The position numbers and the translations under genes are program-made. Below the pieces are notes generated by a model. It was given only the letters and a program-made list of their open reading frames with translations, had not been told where the DNA came from and searched no databases. Of a stretch of DNA of 64,000 nucleotides, positions 46,679 through 54,955 are shown in pieces. The stretch lies in NCBI RefSeq assembly GCF_004363805.1, contig NZ_SNZP01000004.1, positions 124,001 to 188,000 on the forward strand, given 5' to 3'. Position 1 is the first letter of the stretch; every line of letters starts with the position of its first letter. This DNA comes from Paludibacterium purpuratum. GTDB lineage: Bacteria > Pseudomonadota > Gammaproteobacteria > Burkholderiales > Chromobacteriaceae.

Positions 46679-48049
46679 ATGCAACGTCCAAGCGTCGTAA
46701 TTCTCGCTGCCGGCAAAGGCAAGCGCATGTATTCCTCCATGCCCAAAGTACTGCACCCGATTGCGGGCGAGCCGATGCTGGCGCACGTCATCCGCACCGC
46801 GCGCGCGCTCGATCCGGCACGCCTGGTGGTGGTTTACGGCCACGGCGGCGAGCAGGTGCGCGCTCGTATCGCGGATGCGGACATTCAATGGGTTGAGCAA
46901 AGCGAACAACTCGGCACTGGCCACGCGCTCAAGATGGCGCTGCCGGCCTTGCCGCAGGACGGCACCACGCTGGTGCTGTACGGCGATGTGCCGCTGACCC
47001 GGCTGGAAACCCTGCAAACCCTGCTTTCCGCGGCGGGCGAGGGAATGGCCGTGTTGACCGATATCGTCGACAACCCGAGCGGCTATGGCCGCATCGTGCG
47101 CGATGCCGCCGGCAACGCTGTCGCCATTGTCGAAGAAAAGGATTGCGACGATACGCAGCGCCAGATCCAGGAAATCAACACCGGCATCCTGGCGCTGCCC
47201 AATGCCCAACTGGCCGATTGGCTCAATAGCCTGAAAAACGACAATGCCCAAGGCGAGTACTACCTGACCGACGTGCTGGGTCTGGCGCACCGCGCCGGCG
47301 TGCGCGTCGGTAGCGCCGTGGTGCCGCATTCCTTCGAGGCCGCCGGCGTCAACAACAAGGTGCAGTTGGCCGAACTTGAGCGCATCTATCAACAGAATCG
47401 CGCACTGGCGCTAATGCAGGCCGGCGTGACCCTGCTCGACCCGACGCGCATCGACGTGCGTGGCGAGCTGGTTTGCGGCCGCGACGTCAGCATCGACGTC
47501 AACTGTATCTTCGAAGGCCAGGTCGAACTGGGCGACAACGTGACGGTCGGCGCCCATTGCGTGCTGAAGAACGTCAAGGTCGCCGCCGGCACGCAAATCG
47601 CGCCGTTCAGCCTGCTGGAAGATTCGACGGTCGGCGAAGCCTGCAAGATCGGCCCTTACGCGCGCCTGCGTCCGGGCGCCGCATTGGCCGGGCACGTGCA
47701 TATCGGCAACTTCGTCGAAGTGAAGAAGAGCACGATCGGCGAAGGCAGTAAGGTCAACCACCTGACTTATGTCGGCGATGCCAGTATCGGAAGCCGAGTC
47801 AACGTCGGCGCAGGCTGCGTGACCGTCAACTACAACGGTGTCGACAAGTTCCGCACCGTGATCGAGGACAACGTCTTCGTCGGCTCCGGCACTTTGATGG
47901 TGGCGCCGGTCACGCTGGAGGCCGGCTCGACTGTCGGCGCCGGCTCGGTGGTCACCAAGAATGCCCCGGCGGGCGAACTGACCGTTGCCCGCGCGCGCCA
48001 AGTGACGATTCCAGGCTGGAAGCGTCCGCAAAAGCCAAGCAGATCATGA
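46679..48049 (+). CDS. glmU: Bifunctional UDP-GlcNAc pyrophosphorylase / GlcN-1-P acetyltransferase
   Basis: 456-aa enzyme, the same length as E. coli GlmU. The uridyltransferase domain has VVILAAGKGKRMYSSMPKVLHPIAG and VLYGDVPLTR. The left-handed beta-helix acetyltransferase domain (about 250-456) has repeated hexapeptides and catalytic SKVNHLTYVGDASIGSRVNVGAGCVTVNYNGV. It makes UDP-GlcNAc for peptidoglycan and LPS. The ATG at 46679 was chosen over a TTG six codons upstream that lies near the terminator. Followed by glmS in the same pathway. Confidence 0.97.
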   Translation: MQRPSVVILAAGKGKRMYSSMPKVLHPIAGEPMLAHVIRTARALDPARLVVVYGHGGEQVRARIADADIQWVEQSEQLGTGHALKMALPALPQDGTTLVLYGDVPLTRLETLQTLLSAAGEGMAVLTDIVDNPSGYGRIVRDAAGNAVAIVEEKDCDDTQRQIQEINTGILALPNAQLADWLNSLKNDNAQGEYYLTDVLGLAHRAGVRVGSAVVPHSFEAAGVNNKVQLAELERIYQQNRALALMQAGVTLLDPTRIDVRGELVCGRDVSIDVNCIFEGQVELGDNVTVGAHCVLKNVKVAAGTQIAPFSLLEDSTVGEACKIGPYARLRPGAALAGHVHIGNFVEVKKSTIGEGSKVNHLTYVGDASIGSRVNVGAGCVTVNYNGVDKFRTVIEDNVFVGSGTLMVAPVTLEAGSTVGAGSVVTKNAPAGELTVARARQVTIPGWKRPQKPSRS

Positions 48050-48096
48050 GATAATCGCGCCTTCCGCTAAGAAGGTAAGCAAGCAAGGAAATAGAC

Positions 48097-49926
48097 ATGT
48101 GTGGAATTGTAGGAGCCATTGCCGACCATAACGTCGTACCGCATCTGGTCGAAGGGCTGAAACGCCTTGAATACCGTGGTTACGACTCGGCCGGCATCGC
48201 CGTGCTGACCGGCGGCGCCATCGAGCGCGTGCGCCGCGTCGGCCGTGTCGCCGAAATGGAGAACGCCGCGGCGGAACAGCAACTCCAGGGCTTCCTCGGT
48301 ATCGGTCACACCCGCTGGGCAACCCATGGCGGCGTCACCGAGCCCAATGCCCACCCACATGTGTCGCACGGGCAGATCGCCGTCGTGCACAACGGCATCA
48401 TCGAGAATCACGAAGCGCAGCGCGAACGTCTCAAATCGCTCGGCTACACCTTCGAGTCGCAGACCGATACCGAAGTCATCGCCCACCTGGTTCACCACTA
48501 TCTGCAGCAGACCGGCGAACTGTTCGCCGCCGTGCAGCGCGCGGTACGCGAATTGGTCGGCGCCTACGCTATCGGCGTGGTTTCGCTGGCGCAACCGGAC
48601 GAACTGGTCTGCGCGCGCATGGGCTGCCCGCTGCTGATCGGCCTGGGCGAGGGGCAGAACTACATCGCTTCCGACGTCTCGGCCATCCTGTCCGCCACCC
48701 GCCGCGTCATCTTCCTGGAAGACGGCGATCTAGCGCTGTTGACCCGCCAAAGCGTCAAGATCATCGATGCCGCCGATCAGCCTGTCGAACGCAAGATTCA
48801 CGTCTCGGATGTTTCGTTGTCCTCGCTTGAACTCGGCCCTTACAGCCATTTCATGCAGAAGGAAATCCACGAACAACCCAAAGCGCTGTCCGATACCATT
48901 GAGGCCGTGCTCGACGCCGGCTTCTGCCCGGCGCTGTTCGGCGATCGGGCCGATACGGTGCTGCGCGAGCTAGAAGGCGTCAAGATCCTGGCCTGCGGCA
49001 CCAGCTACTATGCCGGCTTGACCGCCAAGTACTGGATCGAGAGCATCGCCGGCGTACTGTGCGACGTGGAAATCGCCAGCGAGTACCGCTATCGCGAAGC
49101 CTGGGTACACCCCAAGCACCTGGTGGTGACCATTTCGCAGTCGGGCGAGACGCTCGACACCATGGAAGCGCTCAAGTACGCCAAATCCAAAGGCCATTGC
49201 GCGGCACTGTCCATTTGCAACGTGGCCGAGAGCGCGATTCCGCGTGCGTCCGAACTGGTGTTCTACACCCGTGCCGGTGCCGAAATCGGCGTCGCCTCCA
49301 CCAAGGCCTTCACCACCCAATTGGTCGCCCTGTTCACCTTGGCCGTGACGCTCGGCAAGCTGCGCGGCCGCGTCGATGCCGCCGCCGAAGCCGGTTATCT
49401 GGAAGCGCTGCGCCATTTGCCGGGCAGCGTGCAGCACGCGCTCAACCTGGAACCGCAGATCAAAGCCTGGTCGGAGCGCTTCGCGCCCAAGAACGATGCC
49501 CTGTTCCTCGGCCGTGGCCTGCATTATCCGATCGCCCTGGAAGGCGCGCTCAAGCTGAAGGAAATCTCCTACATCCACGCCGAAGCCTACCCGGCGGGCG
49601 AACTGAAGCATGGCCCGCTGGCATTGGTCGACCAGAATATGCCGGTGGTGGTGATCGCCCCCAACGACGCGCTGCTGGAAAAAGTGAAATCGAACATGCA
49701 GGAAGTGCGCGCCCGTGGCGGCGAGCTGTTCGTCTTCGCCGACCTCGACAGCCATTTCAGCGAATCCGAGGGTGTCCACGTCATCCGCACCCCGCGCCAC
49801 GTCGGCGTGCTGTCGGCGGTTGTCCACGCCATTCCGGTTCAGCTGTTGGCCTACCATGTCGCCCTGGCGCGCGGCACCGACGTCGACAAGCCGCGTAACC
49901 TGGCCAAGAGCGTGACGGTGGAATAA
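48097..49926 (+). CDS. glmS: Glutamine-fructose-6-phosphate aminotransferase
   Basis: 609-aa enzyme that makes glucosamine-6-phosphate. The N-terminal amidotransferase domain begins with Met-Cys (nucleophile Cys2, [11 protein letters not shown]) and has [12 protein letters not shown]. Two SIS domains follow ([55 protein letters not shown]). The C-terminus [12 protein letters not shown] is the sequence whose DNA forms the TnsD-recognised attTn7 site. The region just after the stop carries Tn7-like sequences. There is no ribozyme-sized leader: only 47 bp separate it from glmU. Confidence 0.98.
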   Translation: MCGIVGAIADHNVVPHLVEGLKRLEYRGYDSAGIAVLTGGAIERVRRVGRVAEMENAAAEQQLQGFLGIGHTRWATHGGVTEPNAHPHVSHGQIAVVHNGIIENHEAQRERLKSLGYTFESQTDTEVIAHLVHHYLQQTGELFAAVQRAVRELVGAYAIGVVSLAQPDELVCARMGCPLLIGLGEGQNYIASDVSAILSATRRVIFLEDGDLALLTRQSVKIIDAADQPVERKIHVSDVSLSSLELGPYSHFMQKEIHEQPKALSDTIEAVLDAGFCPALFGDRADTVLRELEGVKILACGTSYYAGLTAKYWIESIAGVLCDVEIASEYRYREAWVHPKHLVVTISQSGETLDTMEALKYAKSKGHCAALSICNVAESAIPRASELVFYTRAGAEIGVASTKAFTTQLVALFTLAVTLGKLRGRVDAAAEAGYLEALRHLPGSVQHALNLEPQIKAWSERFAPKNDALFLGRGLHYPIALEGALKLKEISYIHAEAYPAGELKHGPLALVDQNMPVVVIAPNDALLEKVKSNMQEVRARGGELFVFADLDSHFSESEGVHVIRTPRHVGVLSAVVHAIPVQLLAYHVALARGTDVDKPRNLAKSVTVE

Positions 49927-49950
49927 GTCGCCTCGCACAGTAAAGTGTGG

Positions 49951-50010
49951 TGTTTACGGACAATAAAGTTGCGTCATAGACAATAAAGTTCAGTCACCGA
50001 CAATATAGTT
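49951..50010 (+). mobile_element. Tn7-like transposon end with three TnsB-like boxes
   Basis: TGTTTACG begins 24 bp after the glmS stop, the position where Tn7 inserts. Then come GACAATAAAGTT at 49959-49970, GACAATAAAGTT at 49979-49990 and GACAATATAGTT at 49999-50010, exactly 20 bp apart. GACAATAAAGT is the core of the TnsB-binding repeats in the ends of Tn7. A truncated tnsA downstream in the expected orientation supports the reading. The right end of Tn7 is known to lie next to glmS. Confidence 0.8.
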
Positions 50011-50012
50011 AC

Positions 50013-50053
50013 ATCGCAGCCCGGCAGGGAGACTTGCCGGGCTGTTTGTTTTT
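50013..50053 (+). terminator. glmS-side terminator within direct repeat copy 1
   Basis: CAGCCCGGCA / TGCCGGGCTG with loop GGGAGACT and tail TTTGTTTTT is a strong rho-independent terminator. Bases 50013-50048 recur at 54386-54421 with one mismatch in 36. Confidence 0.85.
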
Positions 50054-50282
50054 CGGGTGGATGTTTAAGTGGCTTGGTCTTGGGCTGGCACTGCAGTCGA
50101 ATTTCTTCACCTGATACAAGGCGCTTTTTGCATGCAGTGAAGATTGCTTTTGCGTTCATACTCCTCGTAAAAATAGTATGATATATGGCTATATATTCTG
50201 CCAGTCTTATCAATTTCGCGATATTACAGGTATTTCAATTTGCTCATCCAAGCAACAGGGTTGAGCGTATACGGGGGGAAAA

Positions 50283-51089
50283 ATGAAGGAAGTCGATGAG
50301 ATTCGTCAAGCAGTGGTAGATCAGATGCAGGCAGCTATTAAGATGCTTATTGCGCGCTATCCCGATATCGATGAAGCGGAGGCGCGTCGGTTTGTAGTAC
50401 AACAATTTGATTTCATCAATGCAGATCCGAATGAAGTTTTTACCGCCGAACGAGTTGTCGAACGATACGAAGCTACTACTGCACGTGGGGAAGCCGGTGA
50501 TCACCAGATGCGCGAGAAGCTTGCAAAGCTGATTTACAGAGGGCTAAGCGAGCGTCCACGTACTCAGTCACTTCAATATTTTGAACTTATGCACGCATTC
50601 CAAACTGCCACAGGTATTTCTCTGTCCCAGCATGCCCAGGAGCTAGTAGCAATCATTGATCAGCTACAAGAGAAAGGGTACATACGGTGGGAAAACATGG
50701 GGGGGAAGATGCCTTTGATTTTTCAAGGAATTGACTTTGACGAATGGACTAGGAAGGTAAACGCAGAAAAGGACTCGGCAGTGTCAGTCACATATAATCT
50801 TTTTGGAGCTAACAATCGAGTTAATAATCACTCTGTTGATATGTCGACAAACGTTGTCAATGAAAATGGCGATGTTCAAGAGTATCTGACTGCGCTTCGT
50901 TGCGCGATCGAGGGAGCTCAACTTTCAAGTACAGAACGGCAGTCTGCTCTCGAAATCGTTGATGAGATTGACGCACAGTTCTCCTCGAAAGAGCCGAAAA
51001 AATCTGTGGTGATGGCTCTGCTAGCTGTGCTTCCGAAGGTCGCGGATATTACCACGATCGTTGGTACTATCGCGTTATTTTTAAAATAG
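50283..51089 (+). CDS. Hypothetical protein with C-terminal hydrophobic segment
   Basis: 268-aa protein with a strong GGGGGGAAAA ribosome-binding site. The N-terminal part is helical and charged (about 1-65: MKEVDEIRQAVVDQMQAAIKMLIARYPDIDEAEARRF). Residues 75-155 look like a winged-helix or helical domain (LIYRGLSERPRTQSLQYFELMHAF; LSQHAQELVAIIDQLQEKGYIRW). An Asn-rich stretch is at about 175-200. The last 25 residues are hydrophobic (VVMALLAVLPKVADITTIVGTIALFL), so the protein may be membrane-attached. No family is recognised. It is the first cargo gene of the glmS-side island; a defence role is possible but only inferred. Confidence 0.75.
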   Translation: MKEVDEIRQAVVDQMQAAIKMLIARYPDIDEAEARRFVVQQFDFINADPNEVFTAERVVERYEATTARGEAGDHQMREKLAKLIYRGLSERPRTQSLQYFELMHAFQTATGISLSQHAQELVAIIDQLQEKGYIRWENMGGKMPLIFQGIDFDEWTRKVNAEKDSAVSVTYNLFGANNRVNNHSVDMSTNVVNENGDVQEYLTALRCAIEGAQLSSTERQSALEIVDEIDAQFSSKEPKKSVVMALLAVLPKVADITTIVGTIALFLK

Positions 51090-51211
51090 CACCAAACAAG
51101 GTGTGGGATCGGCGCAAGTCCGTGATGAGATGCAGAACCTTTTGACTTTGCATGAATCCGGCGGACGTCTGCCCCTGTCTTCAAGTGGCTTAATCTTTTC
51201 GGACGATTTGC

Positions 51212-51231
51212 ATGTTCGCTAAATCGAACAT
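51212..51231. promoter_or_regulatory. XRE operator 1
   Basis: Perfect inverted repeat ATGTTCG-CTAAAT-CGAACAT. It shares its 7-6-7 layout with a second site 40 bp downstream. Confidence 0.75.
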
Positions 51232-51251
51232 ATCATCAGATTTTGATGAAA

Positions 51252-51271
51252 ATGTACGGTTAAACGAACAT
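51252..51271. promoter_or_regulatory. XRE operator 2, overlapping the start codon
   Basis: ATGTACG-GTTAAA-CGAACAT, identical to operator 1 in 13 of 14 arm positions. Its last two bases are the first two of the HTH gene ATG. Binding here would block transcription of its own gene. Confidence 0.7.
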
Positions 51272-51530
51272 GACATGGCCAATCATTACAGCCTCAGGTT
51301 TGGGCAAGGCATTACGCGCGGAGAGGAAGGCCCAGGGCAAGACCCAGGCTCAGATCGCCAAGATGCTTGGTTGCCGGCGCCAGGCCATCGGGGACATTGA
51401 GGCTGGGCGCAATGTCGAGTCCTACACGATATTTTCGGTACTGGCGGCGCTGGGGAAGGGACTGCAGGTCGTTCCGATTGAAATGCCAACTGTTGATGAT
51501 CTGGAATCCCTGTTCGCCGAAGATGATTGA
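51270..51530 (+). CDS. XRE-family HTH regulator, HipB-like
   Basis: 86-aa DNA-binding protein. The helix-turn-helix is at about 12-65: LGKALRAERKAQGKTQAQIAKMLGCRRQAIGDIEAGRNVESYTIFSVLAALGKGL, the pattern of HipB-type antitoxins. An acidic tail ends DDLESLFAEDD. Two matching palindromes sit upstream, so it is probably autorepressed. A HipA kinase gene would be expected next but is absent; a 106-aa gene follows instead. It could be the surviving half of a toxin-antitoxin pair or the regulator of the island. Confidence 0.85.
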   Translation: MTWPIITASGLGKALRAERKAQGKTQAQIAKMLGCRRQAIGDIEAGRNVESYTIFSVLAALGKGLQVVPIEMPTVDDLESLFAEDD

Positions 51531-51577
51531 GCAATGGTTTGCGAAGAGGGGCGGCAGTTGTTGAAGGAGGCCAGAAC

Positions 51578-51898
51578 GTGACTGATCCCTGCGCAGATGC
51601 TCGTCAACGGGCACGTTCAGAACTTCGTGAACGGGAACTGCTACGCCTTGAATATCATCAAGCAATCATCGTGCTCCTCAAGTCAAAGCGGACTCGTTCT
51701 GTTGTGTTGTCACGTTCATGGCGGGAAATCCGGCGTTGGCGACGTAGACAACTGTGTTCGGCCGATTACATCCGAGAGTGGGAGCATCTGCTTGCAGGGC
51801 CGACAGCGTTGCTGATAGCAGAGCTCTCGGTGGATACCGTTGATGCAAGACGTCTGCGGCAGAATAGTCCCGTTTTGCTGTGCCAAAAATACTTCTAG
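51578..51898 (+). CDS. Hypothetical protein
   Basis: 106-aa very basic protein starting at GTG 51578 behind an excellent AAGGAGG site, 47 bp after the HTH gene. The C-terminal part (RRRQLCSADYIREWEHLLAGPTALLIAEL, then RRLRQNSPV) resembles a tail seen in many small accessory-element proteins of proteobacteria. The function is unknown. The frame may be co-transcribed with the HTH gene and then would be a candidate partner for it. Confidence 0.55.
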   Translation: MTDPCADARQRARSELRERELLRLEYHQAIIVLLKSKRTRSVVLSRSWREIRRWRRRQLCSADYIREWEHLLAGPTALLIAELSVDTVDARRLRQNSPVLLCQKYF

Positions 51899-52029
51899 CG
51901 AAGCTCCTGGCTCGCCTCGCGGATCTTTCCTGCTGAAATTCAAAAGCAATGTAGATAAAGCGCAATAGCTATCCATTGTCATGTGGGAATGGCGGGGTTT
52001 ATGATTCCCAAGTGTCATTGGGGATGTCT

Positions 52030-52365
52030 ATGGCGAAACGGCGGTATGACTTCGATGAAAGCAAGGTACAGCGTTACCTTGCCGAAGGCTGCGGTGTAGG
52101 GAGGCTCGCCTCTTACAAACCCTGGCTCACTGTGCACGATGTTCCCTCTTCTGGCCGTGTCAGCCGTATTCAAGGCTGGCATACAGGTCGGATCCACCAT
52201 TTGCTCTCCGACGGTGAAACCGGCTTATTCCTGCTGTTCGATTGGGAGGATAACGTCTCGGATATCCGCGAGCAGTTTCCGCTTGATCGTGGTGTGACGC
52301 GGCAGATCGCCGTCGAGATCGGTGTTCCGCATCCACATGGGAACCACACCTTGCCGATCTGGTGA
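52030..52365 (+). pseudogene. tnsA: Truncated tnsA (Tn7-like transposase subunit A)
   Basis: 111 codons matching the N-terminus of the Tn7 TnsA endonuclease: PWLTVHDVPSSGRVSRIQGWHTGRIHHLLSDGETGLFLLFDWEDNVSDIREQFPL and TRQIAVEIGVPHP. TnsA is about 270 aa. Here the frame leaves the family after HPHG and stops at TGG-TGA, before the rest of the nuclease core (the STDFLVD and QVKP region). GGGGA precedes the ATG. It is transcribed away from glmS, as tnsA is in Tn7. No tnsB, tnsC or tnsD is present, so the element is dead. Confidence 0.88.
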
Positions 52366-52488
52366 AGACCTCTGCTTTCCTATTGTTTGTGTATTATGAT
52401 ATTGTAATTATGCTTTGTGGGATGTTTATGTAATACGGAATCGCGCTGTAAAGATTAAAACATATTTGTGACTGCAATGGATCTATAG

Positions 52489-54090
52489 ATGATATCGCTT
52501 AGCATTTATCTTATTCGATCAAGCTCTGTCAAAGATATGGAGGATGCATTTCAATCTTTTCAGAGTACACCTGCCAAACTTTCTGAAGGTGTTGAAGGTA
52601 AATTTTATGCAATGCCCTCTGTTCCTGATGAGCCTATTTGGTTTTCTACTCTCAAGCCTCTTTTAGAGAATCGCCAGCCACCTTTAGAATTGAACTCGCA
52701 ATCTGCTGGCGGGGTTTTGGTTTTAAAATCAAATCCACATGCGTTTGCTGTTTCTTTTGGCCTGGGTTGGCTGAGAATTAAAGATGATTGGGTTATTCCT
52801 GATTTTGGCAAGAAGGCAGCTTTAAATGCCATTGCACCAGATAAATTAGTTGAATTAAGTGCAGAACAGGTATTTGCTCACCGACATACGTCAAATGAAC
52901 GAGCCCCTTCGGCAACAAATCGTAAGGTGTTTGGTGTGGACTTTGATCGTGATCTGCTGGGCACCTTGGAAGGGATTCCTGTTGATTCGAAGCTTCTTGG
53001 TAGCTCAATAAAGGGTGGAACAAGCTTTCGCTTGCGGATAGAACTCAGCACTTTAGAATCTGTTCTGAATAGCGTTGGTATTCTATATGAAAGTACTGCG
53101 TATAAAAAATTCTGGCCAGAAGTTGATAATATAGTTCGGGTGGAAGATCAGTCAATTGTAGATAATTTGGAAATTGATCTTCATTCTGAAATTATAAAAA
53201 GCACATGGCCAGCGAGTTTGTTGCTTATGAATTCTGGTTCGGCAAGAAATTCGGAGTTGAATGCTGTAAATTTTTCGATTGGCAGATTGGAGCGAAAAAA
53301 GAAAACATCTTCTCGCTCCGGCGCTCCATATTTGTTTTTGTCGGCATGGGACTCTTGGTTGAAAAAGACTGGACAGAGTCGATCTTTAGCTACAGCAAAA
53401 AATACGGCAGTTCATGGGCTTGATGCAAATTATGAACCGTTGTTTGAAACGTCCATCTTCAATTGCCTTGCGTTTGAAATGTCGAAATTAGATAAAAGTG
53501 GAATAAATATTCAATACATTTTATCTAATGGCCATTGGTACAGGTCGGAGCAAGATTTTATTGCTACTGTCAATAAAAAATTGGCCGATCTATCTTCGCG
53601 TTTGCCTGGCAAGAAACTTTCTAAGTGGGATACGATCCTCCATGAAGGAGATTTCAATCTAGCCTGCTCCAAGAAAGATGGGGTCATATTGTTTGATGCT
53701 AAGAACGTATCTTATGGCGGGGGGCATTCAAAATTTGAGTTTTGTGATTTGATGGATTTGGATAATAAAACACTATATTTTGTGAAAATTGCTGTTAATT
53801 CAAGCCATATGAGCCATTTAACAGAACAAGTGCGGCGGACTGTCGAGCTGTTCTTTGGCCAAGATCCGACTTTTCGTCAGAAGCTAGCAAATGTTGTGTC
53901 AAAACATAACCCTAGCCTTGACGTGTCGTGGGCAAAATCTAGACCAAGAAATGGTGATTGGAAATTATGTGTTGTTCCCCTTGGGAAAAAACTTGCTAAA
54001 TTACCATTTTTTGCAAAATGTGGATTGTATAGATTAGCAAAAGAATTAGAAATAGCTGGCCATGAATTAGTTTGCGATGAAAATCCATAA
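52489..54090 (+). CDS. TIGR04141/DUF6119-like sporadically distributed protein
   Basis: 533-aa protein, much more AT-rich than the chromosome around it. The N-terminus ISLSIYLIRSSSVKDMEDAFQS and the C-terminal region (DGVILFDAKNVSYGGGHSKFEFCDLMDLDNKTLYFVKI, then SSHMSHLTEQVRRTVELF) match the pattern of the TIGR04141/DUF6119 group. That group is patchily distributed in genomic islands and has no established function. The conserved Asp-x-Lys, Glu-x-Cys-Asp and His/Ser positions hint at a catalytic or nuclease-like site, but this is inference. It is the main cargo of the glmS-side island. Confidence 0.72.
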   Translation: MISLSIYLIRSSSVKDMEDAFQSFQSTPAKLSEGVEGKFYAMPSVPDEPIWFSTLKPLLENRQPPLELNSQSAGGVLVLKSNPHAFAVSFGLGWLRIKDDWVIPDFGKKAALNAIAPDKLVELSAEQVFAHRHTSNERAPSATNRKVFGVDFDRDLLGTLEGIPVDSKLLGSSIKGGTSFRLRIELSTLESVLNSVGILYESTAYKKFWPEVDNIVRVEDQSIVDNLEIDLHSEIIKSTWPASLLLMNSGSARNSELNAVNFSIGRLERKKKTSSRSGAPYLFLSAWDSWLKKTGQSRSLATAKNTAVHGLDANYEPLFETSIFNCLAFEMSKLDKSGINIQYILSNGHWYRSEQDFIATVNKKLADLSSRLPGKKLSKWDTILHEGDFNLACSKKDGVILFDAKNVSYGGGHSKFEFCDLMDLDNKTLYFVKIAVNSSHMSHLTEQVRRTVELFFGQDPTFRQKLANVVSKHNPSLDVSWAKSRPRNGDWKLCVVPLGKKLAKLPFFAKCGLYRLAKELEIAGHELVCDENP

Positions 54091-54355
54091 AAATTATATA
54101 GAAAAATTTGATTGTGCAAATGGGTGAGCATATCGGTTATCGCGATTGAAATGAGTGGTGCCGATGCTCTATCAGCGATGTTGCAGCGCAGGGGGTGCGG
54201 GCCAAGTTGAGAGCGGGATGAAACTTTTTGTCTTGCCTCCAGGCGGAGCAATGCTCATCTGTGGGTCCAGGGGGAAATTGCATTTTTGAAGCTGAGAAGT
54301 AATTTTTATAATAATCAATAAATTATTGCGGTTTTAAGATTGAATTTTGATATTT

Positions 54356-54371
54356 GTAAACAGCTGTTTAC
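54356..54371. repeat. Palindrome, possible abutting transposon termini
   Basis: GTAAACAG-CTGTTTAC is a perfect 16-bp palindrome. Each arm contains TGTTTAC, the terminal sequence of the Tn7-like end at 49951, once in inverted and once in direct orientation. The inverted copy could be the far end of the element. Confidence 0.5.
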
Positions 54372-54385
54372 GGCCAATGATTTGG

Positions 54386-54432
54386 ATCGCAGCCCGGCGG
54401 GGAGACTTGCCGGGCTGTTTGCATTTTTATGC
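54386..54432 (+). terminator. Direct repeat copy 2 with terminator
   Basis: CAGCCCGGC / GCCGGGCTG with loop GGGGAGACTT and tail TTTGCATTTTT. Bases 54386-54421 match 50013-50048 in 35 of 36 positions. This may be the original glmS terminator pushed away by the insertion. Confidence 0.8.
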
Positions 54433-54489
54433 GATTAAGATAATGTGTGGCAGCGATCTAATTGTTTATTTGCGCAACTGGAGGAAGCG

Positions 54490-54951
54490 ATGCAGAACAA
54501 AGTGGTGGACAAGCAGCCCGTGCTGTTTAGAAGTCAGCGCCTGACGATCCCCGAGATCGGCCTGTACGCGGAGAAACACTGTGCGGATATCCAGGACGAG
54601 GCCACACGACGCGGGCTTGAAATCGAGGGTCCTTGGACTTTTGTTTCCTACTCGTTGCCCGATAACCCCAGCGACGCGTTCCAGCTGGATTTTTGCCTGC
54701 CGATCGTGTTGGCGGATGCTGTGGACGATAGCGTGCCGTCGATCAAGGTCTTGCCTGCGTTTCCTTGTGCGAGTTACAGCTATCAGGGCCCTTTGGCTGG
54801 CATCTTCCCTCAGGGCTATGCGCCGTTGCTGCATGACATCGGCCAGGCAAAGCTCGCGCTGACAGGCGAAAGCCGTGAAGTCTACCTGCAATGGGATGGG
54901 CCGGACTCGTCGGAAAACCGCATCGAGATCCAGTTTGGCTGTAAAGCCTGA
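54490..54951 (+). CDS. GyrI-like / effector-binding domain protein
   Basis: 153-aa single-domain cytoplasmic protein. The motif KVLPAFPCASYSYQGPLAGIFPQGYAPLLHDIGQAKLALTGESREVYLQWDG is typical of the AraC-effector-binding/GyrI-like fold, which binds small hydrophobic molecules. A TGGAGGAAGCG site precedes the ATG at 54490. No DNA-binding domain is fused. It is the first chromosomal gene after the island, convergent with the YdcZ pair. Confidence 0.8.
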   Translation: MQNKVVDKQPVLFRSQRLTIPEIGLYAEKHCADIQDEATRRGLEIEGPWTFVSYSLPDNPSDAFQLDFCLPIVLADAVDDSVPSIKVLPAFPCASYSYQGPLAGIFPQGYAPLLHDIGQAKLALTGESREVYLQWDGPDSSENRIEIQFGCKA

Positions 54952-54955
54952 GGCT

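Larger units (their letters stand above)
49927..50282. other. attTn7 region downstream of glmS
   Basis: 356 bp without a gene. From left to right: 24 bp of chromosomal-looking sequence, a Tn7-like end with three TnsB-like boxes, a terminator in a 36-bp direct repeat, then an AT-rich leader with a TATGAT -10 candidate near 50178 ahead of the 268-aa gene. Confidence 0.6.
54091..54489. other. Right border region of the glmS-side island
   Basis: 399 bp with no gene supported. It holds an AT-rich stretch, a 16-bp palindrome (54356-54371), the second copy of the terminator repeat (54386-54421) and a TGTGG at 54446-54450 that repeats the 5 bp before the Tn7-like end at 49946-49950. Confidence 0.5.

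Noticed and set aside
48050-48096. glmS ribozyme/riboswitch
   Set aside because: Only 47 bp separate glmU and glmS. The ribozyme is larger and is known from Gram-positive bacteria.
49959-50010. Three-unit repeat as a CRISPR array
   Set aside because: The period is only 20 bp with 8-bp variable parts. The units match TnsB boxes and the position is attTn7.
51212-51400. 62-codon frame overlapping the XRE gene
   Set aside because: It begins inside operator 1 and is out of frame with the clear helix-turn-helix protein.
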